Source of the DNA: Hamadaea flava
Lineage (GTDB): Bacteria > Actinomycetota > Actinomycetes > Mycobacteriales > Micromonosporaceae
Assembly: GCF_024172085.1 (NCBI RefSeq)
Contig: NZ_JAMZDZ010000001.1
Location: 1,054,001 to 1,118,000, forward strand
Direction of reading: 5' to 3'
DNA length: 64,000 nucleotides
Shown: piece by piece, positions 8,418-16,000 of the stretch
How positions within the stretch are numbered: the first letter of the stretch is position 1
How the letters are laid out: the number at the start of each line of letters is the position of its first letter
Notes under the pieces: model-generated
What the model was told of the DNA's origin: nothing
Seen by the model: only the letters and a program-made list of their open reading frames with translations
The model's database searches: none
Translations under genes and position numbers: made by a program

Positions 8418-9011
8418 TCAGCAGGCGCCGAAATCGTCCGTGTAGAGCCGCTGGACGTAGTCAGCGTAGCCCGCGATCTCCTTCCGCACGGTCGTCCCAT
8501 CGTGAAGGAACAGGTACGCCGAGTCGCCCTGCTTGACCATGATCCCCGGGTACGCGTGGCTGCCCGCCGGCGGCGTCAGCTCGACCTCGCCCGAGTACGC
8601 CCGCCGCACGGCGTCCACCGGGCTGCCTTCGCTGATGCCTTCCGGCGTACGCACCGGGGCGTGCGCCCACAGCAGCACCAGCCGGTCCTCGACGAAGACC
8701 GGGTCCACCCCGGCCAGGTCGCCGAATCGCATCACGCAGGCGCCGGGCTGTTTGGTCAGCCCGTGTTCGACGGTCAGGTCGGCCACGGTGTCGCCGAACT
8801 TGACGTCGGCGATCCCGCTGAAGGTCACGACGTCGTCCGAGCCGGACGTCCCCGGCCTGTTGTTGGCGACCGGATCGAAGACCCGGTCGGCCGTGGCGGC
8901 ACGGTCCGCACCCTCGCCGCGGAGCACCCAGGCTCCGGCGAGCACCGTCGCGGCCAGGCAGCCGACGACGATCATGGCGGCGATGGCCGCCGTGCGGCGC
9001 GTCCCCCGCAT
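8418..9011 (-). CDS. Conserved membrane-anchored hypothetical protein
   Basis: A 197-residue protein with a basic N-terminus (MRGTRRTAA) followed by one hydrophobic helix IAAMIVVGCLAATVLAGAWVL, then a soluble exported domain. The visible domain has the pattern VTFSGIADVKFGDTVADL, and PEGISEGSPVDAVRRAY, a repeating 'start of a helix after an aligned G-D/G-S' seen in small periplasm-type actinobacterial domains that monitor nothing I can name. The single cysteine pair (CVMRF and the terminal DFGAC) could form a disulfide. The ATG at 9011 has a GGGGGG ribosome site. No known family recognised. Confidence 0.65.
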   Translation of the reverse strand: MRGTRRTAAIAAMIVVGCLAATVLAGAWVLRGEGADRAATADRVFDPVANNRPGTSGSDDVVTFSGIADVKFGDTVADLTVEHGLTKQPGACVMRFGDLAGVDPVFVEDRLVLLWAHAPVRTPEGISEGSPVDAVRRAYSGEVELTPPAGSHAYPGIMVKQGDSAYLFLHDGTTVRKEIAGYADYVQRLYTDDFGAC

Positions 9012-9126
9012 AGTGCACCCCCCGTGCTCCATCGGTGACCCAAGGTAACAGGACTGGCGACCGAGCCTGGGGGGTCCGGCACGGGCTGCGAGGAACAGTC
9101 CCGATAGTCCGGTTCTAGCGGGCCGT

Positions 9127-9168
9127 GTCTCCCAGTGATCACCAGCGTGCCGGCGATCACTGGGAGAC
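9127..9168 (-). terminator. Hairpin terminator of the chitosanase gene
   Basis: A 14-bp perfect inverted repeat, GTCTCCCAGTGATC with its complement (9127-9140 and 9155-9168) and a 14-base loop, begins within 6 bases of the chitosanase stop codon. GGCC/GGCC pairs can extend the stem. Confidence 0.75.
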
Positions 9169-9173
9169 CGGGC

Positions 9174-10664
9174 CTAGTTGGCGTTGACGAAGGTGGAGGC
9201 CAGCGACTGGCCGAGGGTGATGGCGGCGCCGTGGCTCTCGATCGGAGAGACGCGCTGCGAGCCCTGGAAGACGATGTACGTGACGCCAGAGTCGGTGCCG
9301 CCGTTGCTGGGATCGGGGTTGACGCCCAGATCAGCGGCGGTCCGATAGGAGGCCTCACCGATGATCGCGGTCGGGCCGGTGTCGCCGACCACCGCGTATT
9401 CCACCTGGTTGTTGTAGATCACCGCCACGACCGTGCCGCAGCCGATCGAGTAGTTGCGGTAGTCCCATGTGCTGCTCGGACTGGGCACCACCACGTACGG
9501 CAGTTGTGCCGCGTTAAGTGGGCTGTCGGTCGAGGAGTGGCAGAACGTGTCGGGCAGGAAGCAGCAGTCGGTGTTCTCGTTGCACTGCGTCGTCCGGATG
9601 CCGTCGCAGTCGATGTCCATGTCGGCCTGCCAGAACACCGCACCGGTCTTCTGGCAGACGGGGATGGTGGCCGACGACACGTCGGAATCCGTCTTGTACT
9701 TGCCGCTGGAGATCTGGGTGCAGCCAGTCAGTTTGGCCAGCAGCTCCGCCGCTGTCGGCGCACCACCGCCGCCGCCCGAGCCGGACCGCAGCCGGTCGAC
9801 GTTCGGCCCGCCGTTGACGGTGGTCGCGGTGGCCCGGATCGTGTTCGAGCCCGCGTTCAGGTTCGCGGTGAACGCCTGGTCGGCCCAGGTGTCCCAGGTC
9901 CCGGTGCTCCCGAAGGCCAGCCCGGCCGCCACGACCGTCCCGTTGACGGCGATGTCCATCGGCCGGTTCGTCGTCGTGCCGTTGGCGTACCGGATGGTGA
10001 AGCCGGCACTGCCCGCGGCCGCCGCGGTGACTGTCCACTGCACGTAGCTGCCGGTGACATTGTCGTAGTTCACGAACCCCGTGCCGGTGAAGCCGGTGTG
10101 GTTGGCCTCCACCACGCCCTGCGAGATCGTGGCGTTCTCGGCCTGGTAGTCGGTCGTGGTCGTGGCCTGGACCTCGAAGTCCAGATAGTCCAGGTTCGGC
10201 CCGCCGTTGACGGTGGTCGCGGTGGCCCGGATCGTGTTCGAGCCCGCGCCGACCGGGGCGGTCAGGGTTTTGGTCGCCCAGGTGTCCCAGCTGCCGGTGC
10301 CGGCGAAGGCCAGTCCGGCGGACACGACCGTCCCGTTGACGGCGATGTCCATCGGCCGGTTCGTCGTCGTGCCGTTGGCGTACCGAATCACCAGGGTGGC
10401 CGTGCCCGCGGTCGCGGCGTTGACGGTGAACTGCACGTAGCTGCCGGTCACGTTGGTGTAGTCGACGAAGCCCGCGCCGGAATATCCGGTGTGGTTCGTC
10501 GCCACCGCGCCCTGCGAGATCGTGGCGTTCTCCGCCTCGTAACGGATCGGGGCAGCGGCGGCCGGCGCCGCGGACACCACCACCCCCAGGACGAGGGTGG
10601 CCGCTCCGGTCGCGGCCGCCAACAGGCGCCGCAGCCGGGGCTGGCGTAGTCGGACGTGCCCCAC
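9174..10664 (-). CDS. Secreted GH75 chitosanase with two CBM35-like modules
   Basis: A 496-residue exported endo-chitosanase. A Sec signal peptide ends at about residue 38 (AAPAAAA). Two tandem beta-sandwich modules follow (about 39-165 and 170-292), each with RYEAENATISQG or YQAENATISQG at its start and the calcium/ligand-type NGGPN near its end: CBM35/CBM6-like. After a glycine linker the catalytic domain (about 305-496) matches GH75: AVFWQADMDIDCDGIRTTQC, VVGDTGPTAIIGEAS with the acidic catalytic residues, and GVTYIVFQGSQRV. Long identical DNA blocks encode the two modules. GTG at 10664 follows GGAGAGGAG. A dyad shared with the GH18 chitinase lies upstream. Confidence 0.88.
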   Translation of the reverse strand: MGHVRLRQPRLRRLLAAATGAATLVLGVVVSAAPAAAAPIRYEAENATISQGAVATNHTGYSGAGFVDYTNVTGSYVQFTVNAATAGTATLVIRYANGTTTNRPMDIAVNGTVVSAGLAFAGTGSWDTWATKTLTAPVGAGSNTIRATATTVNGGPNLDYLDFEVQATTTTDYQAENATISQGVVEANHTGFTGTGFVNYDNVTGSYVQWTVTAAAAGSAGFTIRYANGTTTNRPMDIAVNGTVVAAGLAFGSTGTWDTWADQAFTANLNAGSNTIRATATTVNGGPNVDRLRSGSGGGGGAPTAAELLAKLTGCTQISSGKYKTDSDVSSATIPVCQKTGAVFWQADMDIDCDGIRTTQCNENTDCCFLPDTFCHSSTDSPLNAAQLPYVVVPSPSSTWDYRNYSIGCGTVVAVIYNNQVEYAVVGDTGPTAIIGEASYRTAADLGVNPDPSNGGTDSGVTYIVFQGSQRVSPIESHGAAITLGQSLASTFVNAN

Positions 10665-10683
10665 GTACGCTCCTCTCCGGAAC

Positions 10684-10708
10684 TGTCAGTTAGGTTGCCT
10701 TACTGACA
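10684..10708 (-). promoter_or_regulatory. Operator-like dyad upstream of the chitosanase gene
   Basis: TGTCAGT and ACTGACA arms flank an inner AGG/CCT pair over 25 bp. The core GTTAGGTTGCCTTACTGAC (10689-10707) aligns with GTTAGGTAATCTGACTAAC upstream of the chitinase gene, 14 of 19 positions identical. The regulator is not identified. Confidence 0.65.
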
Positions 10709-10745
10709 TACGGCGATGAATGTTAGGAGCGCGGATCGACCGAAG

Positions 10746-12302
10746 TCAAGACGTTGCGGATCCGGAGGCATTGACCGACGGCCGCTGCCCGGACCCCGGC
10801 GGCGGCGGGCGGAAGCTCGCCCGCACCACGTCGTAGAGCGACCGGTTCGGCGAGAAGTCGGCCTCGTCGGTGGCCCAGTAGACGACCAGGTCGGCCTGGG
10901 GATGACTGACGACGAGCGCGGCGGCGTGCCGTTTGCCGCCGCCCGAGTCGAAGGTGAACTCCCACTCGGCGGCGGGCAGCGACATCGACAGCGGCTTGAG
11001 ATGGACGAGCTGGTAGCCAGGCCAGGCACCCGAGTCGACCAACCGGCGTTCCTCGGCGCGGGCGCCCTCGACGGGATCCATCGTCGACGGCCGGATCGGG
11101 TCGACGGCCAGCACCCGGCCGCCGCGCGGGTCGGCGAAGCACGCCGTCGACCCCACCGACCAGGCGCGCCAGCCGATCGGTACGCCCACCCCGAAGCTGC
11201 CGGGCCGGAAGTACCAGGTGAAGCCGTTCACGAGTTTAGGCGTACCGGGCGGGCCGGGGCGGTCGGTGGGCACCGGATGCGCGTCGGCCGGGGCCGCCTG
11301 TTCGCACGCCGCCACACCTGCCTGGATCGCGGCCGACAGCCGCGACGGGTCGGTCACGTCGCCGCCGGAGCCACCGGTCCGGGCGGCCGCGACGGCAGCG
11401 CCGCTACCGGCCGCGATCGCCGCGACCAGCACAGCGGCGAGGATCAGCCGCAGCCGGCGACGGCGGCGTGCCTCGACATCGGTCGACTGCCCGTTGGCCG
11501 CGCGCACCAGCAGACGCTCCACCTCCTGCGAGGCCATCCGGGTCTTCGGATCCCGCCGCAGCAGCCCCTCGATCACCGGCTTGAGCGATCCGGCCTGCAG
11601 CAGCGGATCCGGCTCCTGCGTGGCCAGCGCCGTGAGCGTCTCGACGACGCTGGGCCGGGCATAGGGCGTACGCCCCTCGACCGCGGCGTAGAGGGTCGCG
11701 CCGAGCGACCAGAGATCGGATTCCACACTGGACAGGCCGAGCCGGGCACGTTCGGGTGCCAGGTATTGCGGAGTCGCGATCAGGCCGGGCCGGGTGATCG
11801 CTCCGTCGGTGTCCAGGGTTGCCAGGCCGAAGTCGGTCAGGACGACCCGGCCGTCGTCGCCGATGAGCACGTTGTGCGGCTTGACGTCGCGATGCAGCAC
11901 GCCCGCACCGTGCGCCGCCTGCAATGCCGCGAGCACGGCCAGGCCGACCTCGGCGGCGATCTGCGGGGGCAGCGGGCCGTCCTCCTCCAGCACCTTCTGC
12001 AGCGATCGCGACGGCACGTACTCCATCACGATCCAGGGCCACTTCTCCGAGTGCAGGACGTCGTAGATCTTGACGACGTTCGGATGGTTCAGCCGAGCCG
12101 CCGCTCGCGCCTCGCGCAGGGTCAGCTCCCGCAACTGCCCACGCTCGGACTTCGTCAGCCAGGCAGGCGGGACCACTTCCTTGATCGCCACCTGGCGATG
12201 AAGCACCTCGTCATGGGCCAGCCAGACCCGGCCCATGCCGCCCTTGCCGACCGGTTCGAGCAACTGATACCGGCCGGCGATCAGCGCAGCTGTCTCGGTC
12301 AT
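10746..12302 (-). CDS. Membrane serine/threonine protein kinase, PknB type
   Basis: A 518-residue transmembrane kinase. The cytoplasmic kinase domain (about residues 11-265) has the glycine loop GKGGMGRV, the ATP lysine in VAIKEV, the catalytic loop HRDVKPHNVLI, the DFGLA magnesium motif and ATPQYLAPERA. One membrane helix (LRLILAAVLVAAIAAGSG, about 290) leads to an external domain of about 210 residues without PASTA repeats. Its start overlaps the sortase stop by four bases, so kinase, sortase and the DUF4397 protein form one operon. The external domain is not one I can name; it has two cysteines (GVAACEQA, STACFADP). Confidence 0.92.
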   Translation of the reverse strand: MTETAALIAGRYQLLEPVGKGGMGRVWLAHDEVLHRQVAIKEVVPPAWLTKSERGQLRELTLREARAAARLNHPNVVKIYDVLHSEKWPWIVMEYVPSRSLQKVLEEDGPLPPQIAAEVGLAVLAALQAAHGAGVLHRDVKPHNVLIGDDGRVVLTDFGLATLDTDGAITRPGLIATPQYLAPERARLGLSSVESDLWSLGATLYAAVEGRTPYARPSVVETLTALATQEPDPLLQAGSLKPVIEGLLRRDPKTRMASQEVERLLVRAANGQSTDVEARRRRRLRLILAAVLVAAIAAGSGAAVAAARTGGSGGDVTDPSRLSAAIQAGVAACEQAAPADAHPVPTDRPGPPGTPKLVNGFTWYFRPGSFGVGVPIGWRAWSVGSTACFADPRGGRVLAVDPIRPSTMDPVEGARAEERRLVDSGAWPGYQLVHLKPLSMSLPAAEWEFTFDSGGGKRHAAALVVSHPQADLVVYWATDEADFSPNRSLYDVVRASFRPPPPGSGQRPSVNASGSATS

Positions 12303-12931
12303 GCCGTCTTCACCGCCGACACGACGATGTTGTCCGCATAGGACCGCACGGCCCGGTCGAAGTCCCCGCCGCAGGTGATCAGGCGCAGTTGCGCGTCCGG
12401 GGTCGGACCGTACACCTCCGCCGTCGGGAAGGCGCTCTTGGCGTACTCGTGGACGGCGGTCACCGCGAAGCTCACCCAGGATCCCCCACGTCGCACCTCG
12501 ACCCGGTCGCCCGGCCGCAGCCGGTCCAGGCGGTAGAAGACCGCCTTGCCGTGGATCGAGTCCACATGCCCGGCGATCACCGCCGGACCTGGCTCACCCG
12601 GGACGGTGCCTTCGGCGTACCAGCCGGCGATGCCGAAGGAACTCGGCGCCGTCAGCCGCCCGCGGACGTCGAGGTGCAGCGTGGCGAGGGCGCTGTCGAC
12701 GCCGATGGCGGCGATCCGCAAGCGGGTCGGCGGCAGCGACGCGGCCGTCGGCGAGACGTCCGGCGTGGGCACCCCGGCCAGCCACCCGGCGGCCGGCGAC
12801 GGGCGGGCGTCCACCCACAGCAGGCTCATCGCGCCGCTCAGCGCGCCGACCGCGACGAGCGCGAGCAGTACCGCGCCGACCGGTCCCGACGCTCGATGGC
12901 GCCGGATCGCAGACCCCGGCGCGCTCACCAC
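12299..12931 (-). CDS. Class F-type sortase
   Basis: A 210-residue membrane-anchored transpeptidase of the sortase fold. One N-terminal membrane helix (VGAVLLALVAVGALSGAMSLL) precedes the exported catalytic domain, which keeps the full triad: H in AGHVDSIHG, C in LRLITCGGDF and R in DRAVRSYADN. The compact size and the VIAGHVDS/LRLITCGG context fit the actinobacterial class E/F sortases. It overlaps the DUF4397 gene upstream by seven bases and the kinase gene downstream by four. No LPXTG substrate is encoded in the operon, so its in vivo substrate is open. Confidence 0.88.
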   Translation of the reverse strand: MVSAPGSAIRRHRASGPVGAVLLALVAVGALSGAMSLLWVDARPSPAAGWLAGVPTPDVSPTAASLPPTRLRIAAIGVDSALATLHLDVRGRLTAPSSFGIAGWYAEGTVPGEPGPAVIAGHVDSIHGKAVFYRLDRLRPGDRVEVRRGGSWVSFAVTAVHEYAKSAFPTAEVYGPTPDAQLRLITCGGDFDRAVRSYADNIVVSAVKTA

Positions 12932-13788
12932 ACCTGGGCCCGCCGACTAGCCCGGGAGGCTCTCGGCCGAGCGGCCAGGAGTGCGGTCAGTCGCCACACC
13001 GCGCCCGCCGCGACCAGCACCAGCACACCGGCCCCGGCCATCGGCCAGAGCGGCTTGGGCGCGGTGCCGCCGCCACCGGTCTCGACGCCACCCGTCGGTA
13101 CGCCGCCGTCGCGGCTCGCGTCGGTGCGCAGCTCGGCGCGCAAGCCGTTCGGACCGTCCAGGATGAGCATCGAGTAGACGTTGCCGGGCTTGAGCACACA
13201 GTCCAGTCCGCTGGGGGCACCGCCGTCGGCGGGCTTGATCACCAGTCGCCAGTCCCCCGGTTTGACCTGCTGGTACGCGGTGGCAGTGGCGAATGCGACG
13301 TTCTCGGCGACCGGGGTGCCGTCCGGCAGCGCCACTGCCAGGAGCGGAGCCTGGACCGAGGCCGAGATGACGCGGACCTTGGCCTGGCCGTTCGACGGCA
13401 GCGTGAGATCGTCGGCGAGGACGCGCAGGCCGAGATCGGCGTAGCGGCCGACTCCGGCCACTGTGTACGCCTGCCCGGCCGCGACGCTGACCTGCGTCGT
13501 CAGGACGGGCGGCTGGGACTTCGGCGCGCCGGAGGGTCGCATCGCGACGGTGTAGCCGCCGGCCGGGAGAGCCAGATAGTCCGACATCACGCCGTAGCCG
13601 ACGCCCGGAAAGATCTGCTCCTTGATCGCGCCGGTCTGCGAGGACAGGTACACGTCGACCGCCGGAGTGTCCGGCGACAGGTGTGCGAGACGCACATAGC
13701 CGTGGCCGGCGGCGTACGCCGGGGCAGTGGGCGCGGTCCCGGCGATGAGCAGCGCGACGACGGCCAGCCCCACAGCGCGTGACAGCAC
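12925..13788 (-). CDS. DUF4397 secreted, C-terminally membrane-anchored protein
   Basis: A 287-residue protein with a Sec signal peptide (VGLAVVALLIAGTAPTAPAYA), a DUF4397 domain beginning GHGYVRLAHLSPDTPAVDVY, a second similar half (AKVRVISASVQAPLLAVAL), and a C-terminal membrane helix (PMAGAGVLVLVAAGAVWRL) with a basic tail. DUF4397 proteins are commonly encoded beside class F sortases in actinobacteria. The tail ahead of the helix (TAPKPLW) does not form an LPXTG signal. I chose GTG at 13788 because GAGGGGAGG lies just upstream; a GTG at 13806 adds six residues. First gene of the sortase-kinase operon. Confidence 0.85.
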   Translation of the reverse strand: MLSRAVGLAVVALLIAGTAPTAPAYAAGHGYVRLAHLSPDTPAVDVYLSSQTGAIKEQIFPGVGYGVMSDYLALPAGGYTVAMRPSGAPKSQPPVLTTQVSVAAGQAYTVAGVGRYADLGLRVLADDLTLPSNGQAKVRVISASVQAPLLAVALPDGTPVAENVAFATATAYQQVKPGDWRLVIKPADGGAPSGLDCVLKPGNVYSMLILDGPNGLRAELRTDASRDGGVPTGGVETGGGGTAPKPLWPMAGAGVLVLVAAGAVWRLTALLAARPRASRASRRAQVW

Positions 13789-13908
13789 AATGCCTCCCCT
13801 CGACACGGTGAGAGTGCCCCGTGACGGTGATCCTCACCATTGCCCGTTTGGCCGAGCTGTGCCGCCTTTCTCCCCGCCAGTGTCGCTCTCCCGCAGGCCG
13901 GAACGTGG

Positions 13909-13942
13909 GACCGGCCGCGGTCCCAAGGGTCCGCGGCCGGTC
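13909..13942 (-). terminator. Hairpin terminator downstream of the ABC exporter operon
   Basis: GACCGGCCGCGG and its perfect complement (12 bp) enclose a 10-base loop, 28 bases past the stop codon of the second ABC gene. Confidence 0.75.
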
Positions 13943-13969
13943 GGTTAGGCGACAATACTCAGCTCGCCG

Positions 13970-16000
13970 TCAGTCCACCTCGGCCAGTGCCTGGGCGAAC
14001 TGCGCCTGGTAGAGCCGGGCGTACGCGCCGTTCTTGGCGATGAGCTCGGCGTGCGCGCCCTGCTCGACGATCCGGCCGTTCTCCATCACGAGGATGGTGT
14101 CGGCGTCGCGGATCGTGGAGAGCCGGTGCGCGATGACGAAGCTCGTGCGGCCCGCCCGCAGGCTGCTCATCGCCCGCTGGATCAGCACCTCCGTACGCGT
14201 GTCGACCGAGCTGGTCGCCTCGTCGAGGATGAGGATGGTCGGCTCGGCGAGGAACGCGCGGGCGATCGTGATCAGCTGCTTCTCGCCCATGCTGATGTTG
14301 CCGCCCTCCTCGTCGATGACGGTGTCGTAACCGTCGGGGAGCGTACGGATGAAGCGGTCGGCGTGTGCGATCTCCGCCGCCGCGATGATCTGCTCGCGCG
14401 TCGGATCGTCCGCCCCGTACGCGATGTTCTCCGCGATCGTGCCGCCGAACAGCCAGGTGTCCTGCAACACCATGCCGGTCTGCTCGCGCAGCTCGTCGCG
14501 GGACATCTCGGCGATGTCGACGCCGTCCAGGGTAATCCGGCCCTTGGACACGTCGTAGAACCGCATCAGCAGGTTGACCAGAGTGGTCTTGCCGGCTCCG
14601 GTCGGCCCGACGATCGCGACGGTGTGTCCGGGCTCGACGGCCAGCGACAGGCCCTCGATCAGCGGCCGGTCCGGCTTGTAGCTGAACGAGACGTCCTCGA
14701 AGGCCACCCGGCCCCGGACCTCGGCCGGGCGCGCGGGATGCTGCGGCTCGGGCGACTGCTCGTCGGCGTCGAGCAGCTGGAACACCCGCTCGGCCGAGGC
14801 CACGCCGGACTGGAGCAGGTTAGCCATGCTGGCGACCTGCGTCAGCGGCTGGCTGAACTGCCGGGAGTACTGGATGAACGCCTGCACGTCGCCCAGCGAC
14901 ATCGCCCCCGAGGCCACCCGCAGCCCGCCGACCACCGCGACCAGCACATAGTTCACGTTGCCGAGGAAGAACAGCGCGGGCTGGATCATGCCGGAGATGA
15001 ACTGCGCCTTGAAACTGGACGCGTACAGGGCCTCGTTGTGGTCGGCGAAGGTGCGCGAGGCCTCCTTCTGCCGCCCGAACACCTTCACCAGCGAGTGGCC
15101 GGTGAACATCTCCTCGATGTGCCCGTTGAGCTTGCCCGTGGTGGACCACTGCCGGATGAACTGCGGCTGGGACCGCTTGCCGATCCGGGCCGTCACGAAG
15201 ATCGACAGCGGCACGGTGATCAGTGCGATCACCGCGAGCAGCGGCGAGATCCAGAACATCATCCCCAGTACGCCGACGATCGTCAGCAGCGAGGTGACCA
15301 GGATGCTCAGCGTCTGCTGCAGGGTCTGGGCGATGTTGTCGGTGTCGTTGGTCGCCCGGCTGAGCACCTCGCCCCGGGGCTGGTTGTCGAAGTAGCTCAA
15401 CGGCAGCCGGGACAGCTTCAGCTCGACCTGCTCCCGCAGCCGGTAGATGGTCCGCTGGACGACCACCGTGGTCAGCCGGCCCTGGATCACGCCGAACAGC
15501 CAGGCCACCACGTAGATGCCGAGCACCCACAGCACGATCGTGCCGAGCTTGTCGAAGTCGATCGTCTGGCCCGGGGTGAAGTCCATCGCGGACAGCATCT
15601 CGGCGAGCCGGGTCTGACCGGCCGCCTGCATCTGCCCGACGACCTGCTCCTTGGTCAGGCCCGGCTGGTTGAACTGCTGGCCCATGACCCCGGCGAAGAT
15701 GACGTCGGTCGCCTTGCCGAGGATCTTCGGCCCGAGCACCGACAAGAACACGCTCACGATGCCGAAGCCCATCAGGGCGGCGACGATGAACCGCTCCGGG
15801 CTCAGCATCTTCAGCAGCCGCTTCAGCGAGCCCTTGAAGTCCAGCGGCTTCTCCGCCGGAGCGCCCATCATCCGGCCCGGGCCGAACCCGGGACCGCCGC
15901 CTTGCGGACGGCGTACCGGGGCGGCCGGTTGCTCGTCGGACGTCGCTGGTTGTCCCTGCGCCGCGGCCGGCTTGCCGTTCGGGGATTCACTGCTGGTCAC
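13970..16000 (-). CDS. ABC exporter, fused membrane and ATPase subunit (second of a pair)
   Basis: A 676-residue half-transporter. After a 75-residue proline/glycine-rich cytosolic extension there are six membrane helices (about 90-390), then an ATPase domain with GPTGAGKTTLV (Walker A), ISMGEKQLITIARA (signature, with S-M-G-E instead of LSGGQ), ILILDEATSSVD (Walker B) and HRLSTI. The start overlaps the stop of the partner gene by four bases. In heterodimeric exporters one subunit often has altered catalytic motifs; here the signature deviation is in this subunit while Walker B keeps its glutamate. Likely drug or lipid export. Confidence 0.92.
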   Translation of the reverse strand: MTSSESPNGKPAAAQGQPATSDEQPAAPVRRPQGGGPGFGPGRMMGAPAEKPLDFKGSLKRLLKMLSPERFIVAALMGFGIVSVFLSVLGPKILGKATDVIFAGVMGQQFNQPGLTKEQVVGQMQAAGQTRLAEMLSAMDFTPGQTIDFDKLGTIVLWVLGIYVVAWLFGVIQGRLTTVVVQRTIYRLREQVELKLSRLPLSYFDNQPRGEVLSRATNDTDNIAQTLQQTLSILVTSLLTIVGVLGMMFWISPLLAVIALITVPLSIFVTARIGKRSQPQFIRQWSTTGKLNGHIEEMFTGHSLVKVFGRQKEASRTFADHNEALYASSFKAQFISGMIQPALFFLGNVNYVLVAVVGGLRVASGAMSLGDVQAFIQYSRQFSQPLTQVASMANLLQSGVASAERVFQLLDADEQSPEPQHPARPAEVRGRVAFEDVSFSYKPDRPLIEGLSLAVEPGHTVAIVGPTGAGKTTLVNLLMRFYDVSKGRITLDGVDIAEMSRDELREQTGMVLQDTWLFGGTIAENIAYGADDPTREQIIAAAEIAHADRFIRTLPDGYDTVIDEEGGNISMGEKQLITIARAFLAEPTILILDEATSSVDTRTEVLIQRAMSSLRAGRTSFVIAHRLSTIRDADTILVMENGRIVEQGAHAELIAKNGAYARLYQAQFAQALAEVD

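Noticed and set aside
12925-13788. LPXTG cell-wall sorting signal in the DUF4397 protein
   Set aside because: The residues before the terminal helix (TAPKPLWPMAG) do not match LPXTG, LAXTG or similar.
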